Positions 17,946 to 26,660 are shown, counted from the stretch's first letter. The stretch: 64,000 nt of DNA from Kitasatospora sp. MAP12-44 (GCF_029892095.1 NZ_JARZAE010000004.1:496001-560000), one strand, 5' to 3'. Notes: generated by a model not told the origin, from the sequence alone. Numbers and translations: made by a program.

Positions 17946-18626
17946 TCAGATCAGGCCCTGGCGCATGGCGTACCCCACCGCGTGGGCCCGGTTGCGCAGA
18001 CCCAACCGCGTCGTGACCTCGTGCAGCACGTTCTTGACCGTGCGTTCGGAGTACGAGGTCTGAGCGGCTATCTCGCCCGTATCCAGGCCCTCGGCGACCA
18101 GCCTGAGCATCTCCGCCTCCCGTGCCGACAGGGTCGACAGGGTCAAGCCCCGCGGGTCGAGCATCGTGCGCTGGAGGTTCCCCACCCGGTCGAGCAGTCT
18201 GGCGAGGAGGTCCCCGGGCATCACCCCCTCGTCGTTCGCCAGGGCGGTGACGAGATGCACGAGCCGGTCCTGGTCGGCATCCGCGCGGCGCAGCACGGCC
18301 GTGACACCGCACTCGATGACGGTCTGCAGGCCGCCGACCTCGAAGTGCCCTATCACCAGCCCGGTTCGCCCCGAGGTGCTGAGGCGTAGCGCGCGCAGCC
18401 GCTCCGCCACGGCCTCGTCCAGGCGGTCGACCACCACCAGGGAGACCTGCGCCCGCGCGGCCTCGCCGTCCGTGAGCAACTCCACCTCCGGCCGCTGCCT
18501 CAACTGCTGGACGACGCCGGTGTGCAGGACGATGTCCTCCGCGTACACCGCCACCAGCACCCGGCCCGCCTTTTCGGCCAACTGCGTTGCCACGAACGCC
18601 TCGTGTGCTGTCTCGATCGACGTCAT
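17946..18626 (-). CDS. LuxR-type transcriptional regulator of the eCIS locus
   Basis: A 226-residue regulator. The C-terminal helix-turn-helix (about 160-222) is canonical: LSAREAEMLRLVAEGLDTGE, then YSERTVKNVLHEVTTRLGLR. The N-terminal 130 residues look like a receiver fold (VLVAVYAEDIVLHTGVVQQL, VSLVVVDRLDEA) but the usual acidic pocket and phospho-acceptor Asp are not convincing, so phosphorylation-independent control is likely. ATG at 18626 follows GGAGCGGATC. It lies 148 bases upstream of the propeller-led operon on the same strand and diverges from the membrane protein at 18780, so it is placed to control both. Confidence 0.88.
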   Translation of the reverse strand: MTSIETAHEAFVATQLAEKAGRVLVAVYAEDIVLHTGVVQQLRQRPEVELLTDGEAARAQVSLVVVDRLDEAVAERLRALRLSTSGRTGLVIGHFEVGGLQTVIECGVTAVLRRADADQDRLVHLVTALANDEGVMPGDLLARLLDRVGNLQRTMLDPRGLTLSTLSAREAEMLRLVAEGLDTGEIAAQTSYSERTVKNVLHEVTTRLGLRNRAHAVGYAMRQGLI

Positions 18627-18779
18627 GATCCGCTCCTTCTCCTTCTGCGGCACCAATGAACGTGCGTGTGCTGACGATGGCCGGGGCAGGACCGGGTTGT
18701 TCTCACGGGCAGCACGTGTGCCCGCGGCTTGCCCGCACGTCCCTCTCCCCGGGCTGCCCGGCGGTCCTACCGTCACGGC

Positions 18780-20093
18780 ATGACCACATCCGCCGAACTC
18801 GGCCTGCCCGCCTTGACGGTGTCGCCCGGAGGGGTGGCGACGACGACCCTGACGGTACGCAACGACACGGACATCGTTGAGGCGTACTCGCTGGAGGTGG
18901 TCGGAGACTGCGCCCCGTGGACGACGGTCGAGCCGGCCCGCGTCTCGCTCTACCCGGGGACGTCCGAGAGGGTGACGGTACGCCTCGCGCCGGCCCGCTC
19001 CCCCGACGTCCGGGCGGGTGAATTCCCGCTCGGCATCAGGGTGCTGCCGACCGAGCGCCCCGGGCTGGTGACCGTCCCGGAGACCACGGTCACCGTCACG
19101 GTGTTCCACGAGCTCCGCGCCGAGCTCGCTCCGCGCCGCCGCCGAGGCTGGCTCCGCGCGCGCTACCGGACGTCGGCGCATAACCTGGGCAACGCGGTCA
19201 CCACGGTGACGTTCGCCCCCGCTCAGGCCGGCGAGGAGCTGCGCTTCGGGTTCGCCCCGGAGCGTCTGCTCCTGCAACCCGGCGAGTCCGCCGAGGCCCG
19301 ACTGCGGGTCCGCACGCGCAAGTTGATCTGGTTCGGCAAGCAGGCCGCCTGGCCCTTCGAGGTCGCCTTCCAGCACGACGGCGGCGCCGACGACCAGGCC
19401 GGCCCGCAGCCGGCCGACCGCCGTCAGGTGCTGCACGGCACCTTCGTCCAGCTCCCGATCTTTCCGAAGTGGCTGCTCGCACTCCTCGCGGCACTGATCG
19501 CGCTGCTGCTGGCCTGGTTCGCCCTGGTGCGGCCCGCGGTGCAGAGCTCCGCGCGGCAGGCCGCGACGCAAGCCGTCAACCAGCAAGCCGCGGCACTCAA
19601 TCCGGGCGGCGGCGGCGCAACGCCGGCGGGCTCGGCCGGCGGGGGCACGGGCGGCCAGAGCCGGCCGGGAGGCGGGCAGCAGAGCAGCGGCACCGGTACC
19701 GGCACGGGCGCCGGCCCGGCCGTCCCCGGCACCGGCCAGCAGAGCTCCACCACGATAGACGTGCAGACCCCGGGCGCCGGCGCCGCGGTGGGCAGCTACC
19801 CGGTGCCGCAGGGCAAGGTCTTCGGCATCACCGATATCGTCGTCGCCAACTTCCAGGGCGACCAAGGGTTGTTGACCATCAAGTTCGGCGATCAGACGAT
19901 CACCACCATCGCCTTGGAGACCTTCCGCAACCAGGACTACCACTGGGTCACCCCCATCGAGGTCACCGAGGGGCAGACGGTGACGGCGAACGTGACCTGC
20001 CAGCTGCCGGGCACTCCGGCCTCGGGGAAGCAGGCGTCCCAGTGCCACGAACTGCTCAACGTCAGCGGGGAAATGAGTGATCTCAAGCATTGA
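18780..20093 (+). CDS. Single-pass membrane protein with Ig-like domains, eCIS-associated
   Basis: A 437-residue protein. The N-terminal 220 residues resemble COG1470-type Ig-like repeats (LTVSPGGVATTTLTVRNDTD, YPGTSERVTVRLAPA) and lack a signal peptide. One strong transmembrane helix lies at about 231-250 (WLLALLAALIALLLAWFALV). A Gly/Ser/Gln-rich linker (about 280-320) leads to a C-terminal beta domain (VFGITDIVVANFQGDQGLLT) with a Cys pair near the end (VTCQLPG, SQCHELL). The predicted topology is cytoplasmic N-terminus and outer C-terminus. It diverges from the LuxR gene. A membrane adaptor that lets a cytoplasmic injection particle contact the membrane is an attractive but unproven reading. 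Confidence 0.78.
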   Translation: MTTSAELGLPALTVSPGGVATTTLTVRNDTDIVEAYSLEVVGDCAPWTTVEPARVSLYPGTSERVTVRLAPARSPDVRAGEFPLGIRVLPTERPGLVTVPETTVTVTVFHELRAELAPRRRRGWLRARYRTSAHNLGNAVTTVTFAPAQAGEELRFGFAPERLLLQPGESAEARLRVRTRKLIWFGKQAAWPFEVAFQHDGGADDQAGPQPADRRQVLHGTFVQLPIFPKWLLALLAALIALLLAWFALVRPAVQSSARQAATQAVNQQAAALNPGGGGATPAGSAGGGTGGQSRPGGGQQSSGTGTGTGAGPAVPGTGQQSSTTIDVQTPGAGAAVGSYPVPQGKVFGITDIVVANFQGDQGLLTIKFGDQTITTIALETFRNQDYHWVTPIEVTEGQTVTANVTCQLPGTPASGKQASQCHELLNVSGEMSDLKH

Positions 20094-20498
20094 ATCGGCG
20101 CACAGGGCATCCCTCTCCTCCCCGGGAAGCCAACCGGTTCGTCCCTGCCGTCACCACTCCCCCTTTGCCACTGTCCTTACACCATGGACCTGCCAATACC
20201 TCTCTTTACCCTGACCACTTTGAGAAGTCGTTTGTAGCAGCGCACGGCCAGCATGTGGCATGGCAGCAGGCCGTGGACTGCCGAATTCCACCGGACTGTC
20301 CGCGCGGGGCAGTCGGCCCGCCCCCTGGGAACAGCGAAGTGTGCCCTCGCAGGCGGCTGACGCATCACCATCTCCGTTGTACCGTATCGGCGTTGCGCGC
20401 AGTCAGAGCCGTCAGCCGCGCGATCGGGACCGTCACGAGATCCGCACAGCGCGCCGACCGCTGCGGGCAGGACCATCGACGGAAGGGACGCAATCGCC
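20094..20498 (+). other. 405-bp intergenic region before the DUF4157 gene
   Basis: No convincing coding frame is present on either strand. Base composition is less GC-biased than the neighbours, notably TTTGCCACTG and CTCTTTACCCTGACCACTTTGA at about 20163-20224, fitting a promoter region. The start-proximal part holds GGAAGGGACG just before the GTG at 20499. No clear terminator hairpin was found after the membrane protein gene. Distinct promoter boxes could not be assigned with confidence. Confidence 0.5.
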
Positions 20499-21791
20499 GT
20501 GCGCGCTCACGAACCATCCCGCCGGGCCGACCACGCTGCCGCACCCAAAGCCGCCCAGACCACCCAGGCAGCGCGAGCACTCGCCCTGCAACGGACCGTG
20601 GGGAACGCCGCGGTGGCGCGCATGATCGAGGAAGAACGGCGCAGGCTCGGCGGCGACACCGACCCGGTGCTGTCTGACGCACAGCCCGTCCAGCGCTCCT
20701 CGGTCCACCAGGTGCTGCGCACCGCCGGACGGCCCCTGGACGGAACCACCCGCCGCGAGATGGAGTCGCGCCTCGGCGCCGACTTCTCCGACGTGCGCCT
20801 GCACACCGGCAGCGCGGCCAGCGCCTCGGCGGCCGAGGTCGGCGCCCGGGCCTACACCTCCGGCAACCACGTCGTGATCGGCGAAGGCGGCGGCGACCGG
20901 CACACCCTGGCGCACGAGCTCACCCATGTCGTCCAGCAGCGCCAAGGGCCGGTCGCCGGCACCGACAACGGCGACGGCCTGAAGGTCTCCGACCCGTCCG
21001 ACCGCTACGAGCGCGAGGCGGAGGCCAACGCCGCCCGCGCCCTCTCCACCCCGCTCACCCCCGACCGCGCGTGGACCCCCGGCGAGGGCAAGCCGCCCGC
21101 CGCCGGGGGCGCGGTGCAGCGGATGCCCAAGCGCAGCAAGGACGAGGCGGAGATCAAGGGGAACAGCCCGCCCCCGCATCGCCGCACCCGCTCCAAGGCC
21201 AACGCGGCGGATCTCGATCTCAACAAGCCCACCCTGGAGTTCGAATCCGACTACGAAGGCCCGCGGACCCAGCGGCTCCACGCCGACCAGAGCATCGGGT
21301 TCCAGCAGGTGGCCCGGTTGAAGAACCCCGCGGGCGCCCCGCTGCGAGCCGCCACCAACTACCACTTCTGGCAGGAGGTCACCGACTCCTACACGCAGCT
21401 GGTCGAGGCGGACGGCCTGGGCGACCAGACCTCCTCGCACGAGTGGATGCAGGACGGCCCCTACCGGCCGAACTACACCAATCCCGTCATCAACAACAGC
21501 CAGAACAGCATCGACTTCCCGGACAACCCCGGTTTCTCGACCACCGCGAGGCTGACGTCCGGGTACTGGCTGAAGTCCTACAGCATCTCGTTCCGCTGGA
21601 AGGTCGCCCGGAACACGGGCAGCTGGAACAGAAACCTGCCGTGCTGGACCAGTCCCGTCGTGACCCACACCCTGACGTCGGCCTTCGACCCGGAGAACCC
21701 GGAGGCGGCCGCGCCGATCGCCGCGAACGCGGCGGGAAACCACACCTGGAACGTCGACCTCTCCACGACAGGCGCCGCGGAAGGCCAGTGA
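20499..21791 (+). CDS. DUF4157 (HExxH metalloprotease-like) protein, candidate eCIS cargo
   Basis: A 430-residue protein. It opens with a disordered, charged region carrying the ALALQRTVGNAAVARMI motif (about 27-43) common to DUF4157 proteins. The DUF4157 domain follows (about 75-150) with FSDVRLHTGSAA and HTLAHELTHVVQQ; HELTH at 139-143 is the zinc-binding HExxH motif. After a linker, residues about 215-430 form an unrecognised beta-rich domain (FWQEVTDSYTQLVEADGL) that ends without membrane segments. No signal peptide. DUF4157 proteins are the most frequent cargo-linked family in eCIS loci, and this gene sits at the locus edge. Start GTG has GGAAGGGACG upstream. Cargo status is inferred. 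Confidence 0.85.
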   Translation: MRAHEPSRRADHAAAPKAAQTTQAARALALQRTVGNAAVARMIEEERRRLGGDTDPVLSDAQPVQRSSVHQVLRTAGRPLDGTTRREMESRLGADFSDVRLHTGSAASASAAEVGARAYTSGNHVVIGEGGGDRHTLAHELTHVVQQRQGPVAGTDNGDGLKVSDPSDRYEREAEANAARALSTPLTPDRAWTPGEGKPPAAGGAVQRMPKRSKDEAEIKGNSPPPHRRTRSKANAADLDLNKPTLEFESDYEGPRTQRLHADQSIGFQQVARLKNPAGAPLRAATNYHFWQEVTDSYTQLVEADGLGDQTSSHEWMQDGPYRPNYTNPVINNSQNSIDFPDNPGFSTTARLTSGYWLKSYSISFRWKVARNTGSWNRNLPCWTSPVVTHTLTSAFDPENPEAAAPIAANAAGNHTWNVDLSTTGAAEGQ

Positions 21792-21798
21792 CCTACGC

Positions 21799-21834
21799 AG
21801 CGGGCCGCGCCCTCGAACGAGAGCGCGGCCCGCT
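21799..21834. terminator. Bidirectional terminator between the DUF4157 gene and gcvH
   Basis: A perfect 12-bp inverted repeat (AGCGGGCCGCGC / GCGCGGCCCGCT) with a 12-base loop, eight bases after the DUF4157 stop and 15 bases beyond the convergent gcvH stop. It marks the end of the eCIS locus. Confidence 0.85.
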
Positions 21835-21849
21835 TGGCGCTACCCCTCG

Positions 21850-22233
21850 TCACTCCTCGGCGACGATGTACGCCTGATACTGGTCGGCGGTCAGCAGCCC
21901 GTCCAGATCCTTGGCGTTGGACATCTCGATCTTGATGATCCAGGTGTGGTGGGCGTCGTCGTTGATGTCTTCCGGCGCCTCGTCGAGCTGCCCGTTGGTC
22001 TCGACGACCTTGCCGGCGACCGGCATGTAGAGCTCAGACACCGCCTTCACCGACTCCACGGTGCCGAAGGGGTCCCCGGCGTCGAACTTGTCCCCTACCT
22101 TCGGCATCTCAACGAAGACGATGTCGCCGAGCTGCTTCTGCGCATGCTCCGTCAGACCGACCAGGCCTGTCCGGCCCTGGGCCTGGATCCACTCGTGGTC
22201 CTTCGTGTACTTGCAATCGGTGGGGTACGCCAT
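21850..22233 (-). CDS. gcvH: Glycine cleavage system H protein
   Basis: A 127-residue lipoyl carrier that shuttles the aminomethyl group between P, T and L proteins in glycine breakdown. It has DHEWIQAQGRTGLVGLTEHA near the N-terminus and the lipoylation site FGTVESVKAVSELYMPVAGK, where the Lys of SVKAVS is modified. Length is normal. ATG at 22233 fits the family start (MAYPTDCKYTKDHEW); the longer frame adds 31 unconserved residues. gcvT, gcvP and the usual glyA or serine deaminase neighbours are not in view, so it stands alone here and may serve as a spare or separated copy. Confidence 0.95.
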   Translation of the reverse strand: MAYPTDCKYTKDHEWIQAQGRTGLVGLTEHAQKQLGDIVFVEMPKVGDKFDAGDPFGTVESVKAVSELYMPVAGKVVETNGQLDEAPEDINDDAHHTWIIKIEMSNAKDLDGLLTADQYQAYIVAEE

Positions 22234-22298
22234 GTCCGCCTCCTGAGTTGTGGCTGCCGACACAGCCTCCCCCACTTCCCCGGCTCCGAGACGGACGT

Positions 22299-22868
22299 TC
22301 ACCCGTATGAGTGAGTCGCCAACCACCCCTGACGCTCTGCGAGCCGGACGTGCAGGTGGCCGTCCTGCGGGTACGTCGGAGGGTGCGCCGGCATGACGGA
22401 CTCCAGCAGGTAGCCGGTCTTCTCGGCCACCCGGCAGGAGGCGTCGTTACCGACCTGGTGGAGCAACTCCAGCCTGCTCACACCCGGGCCCGCGTGGCCG
22501 GCCAGGGTCCACGCGGTGACCGCCTCGACCGCGCGAGGGGCGACCGCGCGGCCGCGGGCGTGTGCGGCGGTCCAGTAGCCGATCTCGGCGCTGCCCCGGG
22601 CGCGCGCCTTGGCCGGACGCTTGAGCACCACATGGCCCAGCAGGACCTCCCCCGCGGTGTCCAGCACCGCGAAGGCGTACCGCTCCCCCGCCGCCCACTC
22701 CTCCTGCTGCCAGGCGATCCAGCTCAGCGCCTGCGCGTGGTCGCTGACGCGCATCGAGGTGTTCTGCCGCACCAGCGGGTCGGCCGCCGCGGCGACCAGC
22801 TGGCCGGCATGCTCCTCCGCCCAGGGACACAGCGTCAGTTCGGCCGATCTCAGCTCCGCGGTCATCAT
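22299..22868 (-). CDS. GNAT family N-acetyltransferase
   Basis: A 189-residue acetyltransferase of the RimJ/RimL-like branch. The fold shows in LVRQNTSMRVSDHAQALSWI, the central strands YAFAVLDTAGEVLLGHVVLK, the acetyl-CoA site region EIGYWTAAHARGRAVAPRAV, and HQVGNDASCRVAEKTGYLLE. The substrate cannot be told. Two adjacent ATG codons (22868, 22865) follow GGGGAGCG, so the true start could be three bases later. It lies 65 bases beyond the gcvH start on the same strand; a functional link is not evident. Confidence 0.88.
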   Translation of the reverse strand: MMTAELRSAELTLCPWAEEHAGQLVAAAADPLVRQNTSMRVSDHAQALSWIAWQQEEWAAGERYAFAVLDTAGEVLLGHVVLKRPAKARARGSAEIGYWTAAHARGRAVAPRAVEAVTAWTLAGHAGPGVSRLELLHQVGNDASCRVAEKTGYLLESVMPAHPPTYPQDGHLHVRLAERQGWLATHSYG

Positions 22869-22947
22869 CGCTCCCCGTTCGTCATCACCACCCGATCATG
22901 CCGCACCTCCACCGTGCACAGGATCGGGGCCCAGCCTGCCGGCTCTG

Positions 22948-23541
22948 TCAGCCGTTGCTGCAGGTCGGGCAGGGTGCGCAGCGCTCGATCCGGACGTCGT
23001 CGACGACCGGCCCGAACGGACTGTTCGGCGTTGTGCTGGCGAAACCGATGGTGGTGGCGGAGTTGGTGGCCTGGAAGGTGAACTGTCGGTTGACGTACCC
23101 CATGTTCGTGAACGACTTGCCGGCGGTGTCGAAGGAGAAGTCCTGGAAGTCCTGCCCGTCGATGAGGGCACTGCCGGTCTTGAGGATCGGGGGCCCGGCG
23201 GGGTTGCCGGCCAAGGCATAGGTGACGGTGTAGTTCGCACCGGGGACGGTCGTGAAGGTCTGCGCCACCGCACCGGGACCGACGCCGTTGAGGTCGACGG
23301 ACTGGTCGCCCTCCGCCGCCTGCCAGAAGCCGGCGCCGATCAGGTCAACGGTCCCCGCCGTGACCGTCCACGGTCCGATGGTCTGCCCGGCGGACAGGTC
23401 CGTGTAGCTGTTGACCGCCACCCTCGGGTACTCGAAGCTGCCATCGTCGAAGCGGCTGACGGTCTGCGCCGAGGCGGTGACGCCCAGACCGGCGAGCAGG
23501 ACAGAGGTGGCCGCGATAACACAGGCCCGCTTGACAAACAT
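22948..23541 (-). CDS. Secreted DUF642-like / choice-of-anchor beta-sandwich protein
   Basis: A 197-residue exported protein with a clear Sec signal peptide (about 1-25; RACVIAATSVLLAGLGVTASA). The mature part follows the DUF642-like galactose-binding pattern: FDDGSFEYP, GPWTVTAGTVDLIGAGFWQ, AEGDQSVDLNGVGPGAVAQT, FTTVPGANYTVTYALAGNP and a terminal GPVVDDVRIE. It ends CAPCPTC, unusual clustered cysteines for an extracellular protein. Likely binds cell-wall or environmental glycans; ligand unknown. Confidence 0.8.
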   Translation of the reverse strand: MFVKRACVIAATSVLLAGLGVTASAQTVSRFDDGSFEYPRVAVNSYTDLSAGQTIGPWTVTAGTVDLIGAGFWQAAEGDQSVDLNGVGPGAVAQTFTTVPGANYTVTYALAGNPAGPPILKTGSALIDGQDFQDFSFDTAGKSFTNMGYVNRQFTFQATNSATTIGFASTTPNSPFGPVVDDVRIERCAPCPTCSNG

Positions 23542-23571
23542 GAAGTTCCCTCCCGAACGGTTGACACCACA

Positions 23572-23955
23572 TCAAGTGATGCGCCTACGAAGAGAATAAG
23601 TGGATCCGAGCGAGGGAGAAAGGCCTCGAAAGAAAGACAGATAGTCATACAGCATGAGGGTGCCCGGCAGGGCTTCGGCGAAGTCTGCTGATGTCCTCGG
23701 TCCCCCGAACTTCTCGGGGTCGAGAGTGAATTGCATCCTGGCCGCTACGTCCTCGGCCCACAGCAGCATCAGGCGCGGGATGTCCACGCGCACCGACAGC
23801 GCGTCCTCGCGCAGGGGCCTCGAGGCGTCTACGGGTCCACCCGCCACTGGTGTACCGGCGGCGATGCCGGGCCCGGGCCCATCACCTTCTGGATACTTCG
23901 TCTCCCGCGCGCGTGCGAGCCCTACGCCTTGCACGGAGTCCCCTCGGTGAGCCAC
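23572..23955 (-). CDS. Hypothetical protein, doubtful
   Basis: A 127-codon frame with no recognised family. The C-terminal 75 residues (LMLLWAEDVAARMQFTLDPE, EALPGTLMLYDYLSFFRGL) have reasonable composition, while the first 45 are Gly/Pro-rich and look non-coding. It could be the tail of a decayed gene rather than an active one. Confidence 0.3.
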   Translation of the reverse strand: MAHRGDSVQGVGLARARETKYPEGDGPGPGIAAGTPVAGGPVDASRPLREDALSVRVDIPRLMLLWAEDVAARMQFTLDPEKFGGPRTSADFAEALPGTLMLYDYLSFFRGLSPSLGSTYSLRRRIT

Positions 23956-24130
23956 TTCCCGATCCCGCCTGCCCTTGACCGTCGAACTCTGTGCGCGCTG
24001 GAGGTAGCATCGTGCCCGGCCGCAACTGGCGAAGGTGGAGAACCACCGGGGAGCGGCCGTTTTCCCGCGTGAGCGTCGACCGCCTGGGCGCCTGCGTCAG
24101 TGATGTCCCGCTGACCCAGGAGGCTATGAC

Positions 24131-25288
24131 GTGGATCTGCGCTATGGAATCAACCCGCAGCAGGCGGTGGCGAGTACCGCACCGGTGGAGCTCGGCCGAT
24201 GGCCGGTCCGGGTGCTGCAGGGCAGCCCGTCCTACATCAACATGCTTGACGCGCTGAACAGTTGGCAGCTGGTGCTGGAGGCGAGCCGAGTCCTGAACCG
24301 GCCGGCCGCTGCCTCCTTCAAGCATGTCTCGCCCGCCGGCGCGGCGGTCGCCGGTCCCATCGATGACGTCACCGCCGAGCTCTACGGCATCGACCGCGAC
24401 AGTGTCGGCGCGCTCACCAGCGCGTACCTGCGTGCCCGCGACGCCGATCCGAAGTCCTCCTACGGCGACTTCGCCGCCGTCTCCCACCCGGTCGACGCCG
24501 AGCTCGCAGAACTGCTGACCCGCGTGGTCTGCGACGGCATCATCGCCCCCGGCTACGCTCCCGGCACCGTCGCGACGCTTAGCAGGAAGAAGAACGGCCG
24601 CTTCCTGGTCATGGAAGCAGACCAGGCGTTCACGCCCCCGCAGCACGAGACACGGGAGGTGTTCGGCCTGCGGCTGTCCCAGCAGCGCGACGAAGTGACG
24701 CTCTCCACCGCTCTGCTGGACAATGTCGTGTGCGGCACACTGCCGACCACGGCAGCGGAGGACCTCCTGCTGGGCCTGGCGGTCCTGCGCTACACGCAGT
24801 CCAACTCCGTGTGCTACCTGCGTGGTGGGGCGACTCTGGGGATCGGCGCAGGCCAGCAGTCCCGAGTGGACTGCACGCGCTTGGCCGGCGCGAAGGCCGA
24901 CACCTGGTGGCTGCGGCGTCACCCGGCTGTCCGGGCACTCTCCTTCCAGCCGGACACCCGGCGCCAGGACCGGATCAACTGGCAGATCCGCTTCGTCGAG
25001 GGCGACCTCACCCCGGATGAACGCACCCGCCTGTCGACGGTCCTGTCAACACCCGCACCCGAGTTGACGGACGAGCAGCGCACGCGGTGGCTCGCCGGCC
25101 TGGCAGAGGTGGCGTTCGTCTCGGACGGCGCGTTGCCGTTCCGCGACAATGTCGACCACGCCCACCGCCACGGTGTCGCCTACATCGCCGAGCCGGGCGG
25201 ATCGATCCGGTCCGGCGAAGTCGAGGCCGCCTGCCGCGAGCATCAGATCACTCTCGCCCGCACCCGGCTCAGGCTCTTCCACCACTGA
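24131..25288 (+). CDS. Stand-alone AICAR transformylase (PurH C-terminal domain type)
   Basis: A 385-residue enzyme that lacks the N-terminal IMP cyclohydrolase domain of normal PurH. It should transfer the formyl group of 10-formyl-THF to AICAR, giving FAICAR. The catalytic Lys-His pair is kept in ASFKHVSPAGAAV. Other blocks are DGIIAPGY, YTQSNSVCYLRGGATLGIG, AGQQSRVDCTRLAGAKADTW, PFRDNVDHAHRHGVAYIAEP, and a terminal RLRLFHH. These match the eukaryotic ATIC transformylase far better than typical bacterial PurH, which has KHVNPCG. Start GTG at 24131. The gene next but one is a methyltransferase. It may be a specialised paralogue or serve histidine/purine salvage. Confidence 0.9.
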   Translation: MDLRYGINPQQAVASTAPVELGRWPVRVLQGSPSYINMLDALNSWQLVLEASRVLNRPAAASFKHVSPAGAAVAGPIDDVTAELYGIDRDSVGALTSAYLRARDADPKSSYGDFAAVSHPVDAELAELLTRVVCDGIIAPGYAPGTVATLSRKKNGRFLVMEADQAFTPPQHETREVFGLRLSQQRDEVTLSTALLDNVVCGTLPTTAAEDLLLGLAVLRYTQSNSVCYLRGGATLGIGAGQQSRVDCTRLAGAKADTWWLRRHPAVRALSFQPDTRRQDRINWQIRFVEGDLTPDERTRLSTVLSTPAPELTDEQRTRWLAGLAEVAFVSDGALPFRDNVDHAHRHGVAYIAEPGGSIRSGEVEAACREHQITLARTRLRLFHH

Positions 25289-25289
25289 C

Positions 25290-25583
25290 GGCCCCGATCA
25301 GGGCGAGCCGGCCGGGCGGTACGGGCGCCCCGATCTGCGGACCGACGGCTCGCCCGTGTTCATCAAGCTGGCCACCGGAGTCCTGGGCAGCGGCGCCTTC
25401 GCCACCGACCAGGCGCACGGGACGGTCCTGAGCGCGGGAGAGGCCGTCTTCCAGCCCGTCACCTGGCTCTCCTCCCCGCCGATCGCCCCCAACGCGACCT
25501 GCACGACCGGCTCGCAGCTCATCGTGGTCCGCAACGACGACCGGGTGGTTTCCGGCATGAACTGGGCTGCTCACTGCGAGTAA
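25290..25583 (+). other. Possible C-terminal gene fragment in the 25289-25745 gap
   Basis: The gap between the AICAR transformylase gene and the methyltransferase holds an open frame without its own start that ends at 25583. It reads SPVFIKLATGVLGSGAFATD, then NATCTTGSQLIVVRNDDRVV and GMNWAAHCE, with two cysteines. Composition is coding-like, so it may be the remnant of a secreted protein gene. From 25584 to 25745 nothing else is visible except the RBS of the next gene. Confidence 0.3.
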
Positions 25584-25745
25584 CAGCAATACCGCACGTC
25601 TCCACCGGAAGGAAGCTGTTGGCGATCTTCACTTGGCCTGTTGCGCCGGGTGGCTGGTTTCTTCCCCGCCTTCTTCCCGTACCGCCCTGGGGTCACCGAC
25701 TCTTGAGACCGGATAGCGGACCTGAGCTGTGTGAGGAGAGCCGGC

Positions 25746-26660
25746 GTGAGCGGTAGGCGGAACAAGGGGCATGGGGACATCGCTGCCAGCGGCTCGCACG
25801 CGTCGGCGATCCCCATCCCAGAGGGTATGGCAGCGTTCGACGACATCTACGATCAGCCAGATCCTCGGGCCTATTTCCGGGCATTGGGCCCGCTGGAATA
25901 TCAGGCTCCCCATCACGGACAGAGCATCTTCCAGCGGGCGGTCGCGGCCCGCAGGCGGACAGCCCGCGCGGCGGAACCGGTGACCGTGCTGGACATCTGC
26001 TGCTCGTACGGCATCAACGCCGCCCTCCTCAACCACGACGTGACACTGGACGACCTCTACGCCCACTACACGTCACCGCAGGCCACCGCGCTGACCACAG
26101 CCGAACTGATCGAATGGGACCGCAGCTACTACGCGGCTCGTCGGCGCCGTGACCCGGCCCGGGTGATCGGACTCGACATGGCCACCAACGCGATCTCCTA
26201 CGCACGCGAGGTCGGCCTGCTGGACGAAGGCTTCGCCGAGAATCTCGAGACCGCGCCTCCCTCTCCGTCCCTGCTCCGCGCCGCGCGGCACGCCCGTCTG
26301 ATCACGATCACCGGAGGGGCGACCTTTCTGTCCCCCCGCACCTTCCAACCGATCCTGACCTGCGCCCACGACCCGGTGTGGGTCGCAGCCTTCGTGCTGC
26401 GCACCACCTCGTACGCGTCCATCGCCGCATGCCTGGCCTCATACGGCCTGGTCACCGAGAAGGCCACCACGCACACGTTCCGGCAACGACGCTTCACAGA
26501 CGCGGACGAACAGCGATACGCCGTCAAAGCGGTGACCGCGGCCGGCGATGACCCGTACGGGAAGGAGACCGACGGCTACTTCCACACGACGCTGCACTTG
26601 TCGCGCCCCTCTGAAGACGTGACGGCATTGCAGCTGACCGACCTGATGCCGAGCCTGTGA
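25746..26660 (+). CDS. Class I SAM-dependent methyltransferase-like protein
   Basis: A 304-residue protein. Motif I is VTVLDICCSYGINAALL (about residues 79-95), a variant with CCSYG in place of the usual GxGxG. A later acidic stretch, RVIGLDMATNAISYAREVGL, resembles motif II with following helix. The C-terminus (TDGYFHTTLHLSRPS) resembles that seen in actinobacterial methyltransferases of unknown substrate. GTG at 25746 is chosen because GAGGAG lies eight bases upstream; an upstream GTG at 25731 would absorb that RBS. Neighbouring AICAR transformylase suggests, but does not show, a shared pathway. Confidence 0.75.
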   Translation: MSGRRNKGHGDIAASGSHASAIPIPEGMAAFDDIYDQPDPRAYFRALGPLEYQAPHHGQSIFQRAVAARRRTARAAEPVTVLDICCSYGINAALLNHDVTLDDLYAHYTSPQATALTTAELIEWDRSYYAARRRRDPARVIGLDMATNAISYAREVGLLDEGFAENLETAPPSPSLLRAARHARLITITGGATFLSPRTFQPILTCAHDPVWVAAFVLRTTSYASIAACLASYGLVTEKATTHTFRQRRFTDADEQRYAVKAVTAAGDDPYGKETDGYFHTTLHLSRPSEDVTALQLTDLMPSL

